A stretch of DNA of 64,000 bases from CAWCBG01 sp963793845 (lineage in GTDB: Bacteria; Acidobacteriota; Terriglobia; Terriglobales; Acidobacteriaceae). The notes below the pieces were generated by a model. The model was not told the DNA's origin. It made no database searches and saw nothing but the letters and a program-made list of their open reading frames with translations. Position 1 is the first letter of the stretch. The number at the start of each line of letters is the position of its first letter. A program made the translations under genes and the position numbers. The stretch spans positions 558,001 to 622,000 of the forward strand of contig CAWCBG010000014.1 of assembly GCA_963793845.1 (NCBI GenBank). The letters run 5' to 3'. Positions 63,081 through 64,000 of the stretch are shown in pieces.

Positions 63081-64000
63081 CTATTCGCGGGAGTTACCCC
63101 AGGTGGGAATGTTGTTCTGCACCATGTATATCAGACGCTGCGCTCGTGTGGTCCAGTCTGTGTCGTTGGGGTATTGCGTAATGAGTTTCTTGGCAACTTC
63201 GATCGCATGAGAGGCGGACTCGCTGGCCTTCTTCTCTTGATTATCGCTCTTGTATATGACGACCAGCGCGGAGTAGCGCCACGCCGCGTTGTACAGTGCC
63301 TCGGGTGTCTTGGGCGACTGGGGATGATCGGCGGAATACTTCAGGTAAATGTCGGCTTCCTTCTCCGGGCACTTAGCCTGTGCTTCCCAGTCGCCGCACA
63401 GCTTGTTGCTGATGAAGTGATAGGCAGCAAGGTCGGCCCACTTGGTGCCGGGATATTTCTTAATGACCTGCTTCATACGCTGTTCGTCGACCTGGGCGCG
63501 CAGCGCCGGGTCCTGAAGTTTGGCCGAAGGACGGCTGGCAACATCGGCCGCTTCGATCTGCCAGCGGATGTCAGCGGCGCGATAGGCAGATTCGGCAGCC
63601 AGCGGCGACTGCGGGAAGTACTCGGCCAGACGGGCGTACAGGCGCATGGCATCCTGTGCCGCTCCTCTACGCCCGCCCCGCTTCATGGCCTGTGATTCGG
63701 AATCGATGGCCTCGCCGAAGATAATTTTGTCGCCATCCGGGGTTGCGGCCGTGATGATACCTTTGTCGAGAATCCACCCCGTGACGTTCCGATCTTCTGC
63801 TTCGGCGTCGTATTCAACCCCTTGGACGACATCTACGGTTCCGACCACGTTCACCCATCCCGGTGTGCGTTCAATGACGGCCACTTCGCGTCCGCGGCCA
63901 ATGTCGGAAATCTTCGCCGAAGAGATGTCGGGAGAAATGTATATGACGCCCTCGCGAATCATGACGCCCCGCTCGGTATTGGGACCCGCGAAGGCGGGCA
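63081..64000 (-). CDS. SH3-like/TPR protein, C-terminal part (5' end outside window)
   Basis: The frame is open through the window edge: upstream of the ATG at 63962 it reads AGPNTERGV, in line with the protein, so the start lies beyond 64000. Visible are an SH3b-like domain ('EGVIYISPDISSAKISDIGRGREVAVIERTPGWVNVVGTV', 'RNVTGWILDKGII') and TPR-like helices ('AMRLYARLAEYFPQSPLAAESAYRAADIRWQIE', 'MKQVIKKYPGTKWADLAAYHFI'). This mix is seen in exported scaffold proteins. It is 23 bases before uppP, so they may share a transcript. Confidence 0.78.
   Translation of the reverse strand, partial: PAFAGPNTERGVMIREGVIYISPDISSAKISDIGRGREVAVIERTPGWVNVVGTVDVVQGVEYDAEAEDRNVTGWILDKGIITAATPDGDKIIFGEAIDSESQAMKRGGRRGAAQDAMRLYARLAEYFPQSPLAAESAYRAADIRWQIEAADVASRPSAKLQDPALRAQVDEQRMKQVIKKYPGTKWADLAAYHFISNKLCGDWEAQAKCPEKEADIYLKYSADHPQSPKTPEALYNAAWRYSALVVIYKSDNQEKKASESASHAIEVAKKLITQYPNDTDWTTRAQRLIYMVQNNIPTWGNSRE

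Overview
The window looks like a chromosomal segment of an Acidobacteriota member (Terriglobia/Koribacter-like). This rests on a VWFA-related acidobacterial-type secreted protein, a TonB-dependent receptor with an N-terminal carboxypeptidase-regulatory-like domain, several secreted TPR or low-complexity proteins, a fused aroDE, and dispersed short palindromic repeats. That is inference from protein families; no rRNA is present to settle it. Composition is moderately GC-rich and gene density is high, with mostly short operons.

Region by region. 0-4.5 kb: end of an AsmA-like protein, a DksA/TraR zinc-finger protein, an NtrC-type sigma-54 activator whose receiver domain lacks the phosphoacceptor Asp, and a stand-alone GvpL/F protein. 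4.5-6.4 kb: a decayed REP-associated transposase between inverted REP palindromes, a RibD-C reductase, and a YCII protein followed by a broken second copy. 6.4-9.7 kb: bifunctional aroDE with a long basic tail, an AMMECR1 protein and pgsA. 9.8-17 kb is an accessory region: a small membrane protein, a MITE-like repeat, a ParE/RHH toxin-antitoxin pair, a divergent SDR/TetR pair, and a translationally coupled MBL/DJ-1/VOC operon between two diverged direct repeats. 17-21 kb: glutamate dehydrogenase, then trpE and trpG separated by a frameshifted four-helix-bundle (23S IVS-type) gene lying in GAAACTTGAAACT-type repeats. 21-26.7 kb: PAS sensor, lipid A-type acyltransferase (DUF374), cobalamin riboswitch with btuB, class II aldolase. 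26.7-31.5 kb: queA and polA, both broken by frameshifts (polA about a dozen times), then a HELVH zincin.

31.7-36.7 kb: the conserved cdaA-cdaR-glmM operon (c-di-AMP and cell-wall precursor), xseA and DUF2905. 36.9-43.4 kb: M13 peptidase, a tail-anchored protein with three internal repeats, secreted proteins and a VWFA protein. 43.4-48.3 kb: a tightly overlapped operon of an acyltransferase, an M50 protease, trpS, scpA, a small secreted protein and scpB with an unusual acidic insertion. 48.4-54 kb: rnc, two signal peptidase I genes, an AsmA protein and a small exported protein. 54-59 kb: two TPR secreted proteins, an ECF sigma/anti-sigma pair and a coiled-coil exported protein. 59.3 kb: tRNA-Ala(GGC). 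59.5-64 kb: a MoaD/BNR-repeat gene pair, VOC and HxlR genes with a palindromic operator candidate, uppP, and the C-terminal part of an SH3/TPR protein that runs off the window.

Most of the window is housekeeping. The best candidates for something new are the pseudo-receiver NtrC protein beside GvpL/F, the three-enzyme glyoxalase-like operon, the tail-anchored repeat protein, and the BNR/MoaD pair. The frameshift cluster in queA/polA should be checked against reads before any biological interpretation. I did not see a CRISPR array, a prophage or a complete transposon.
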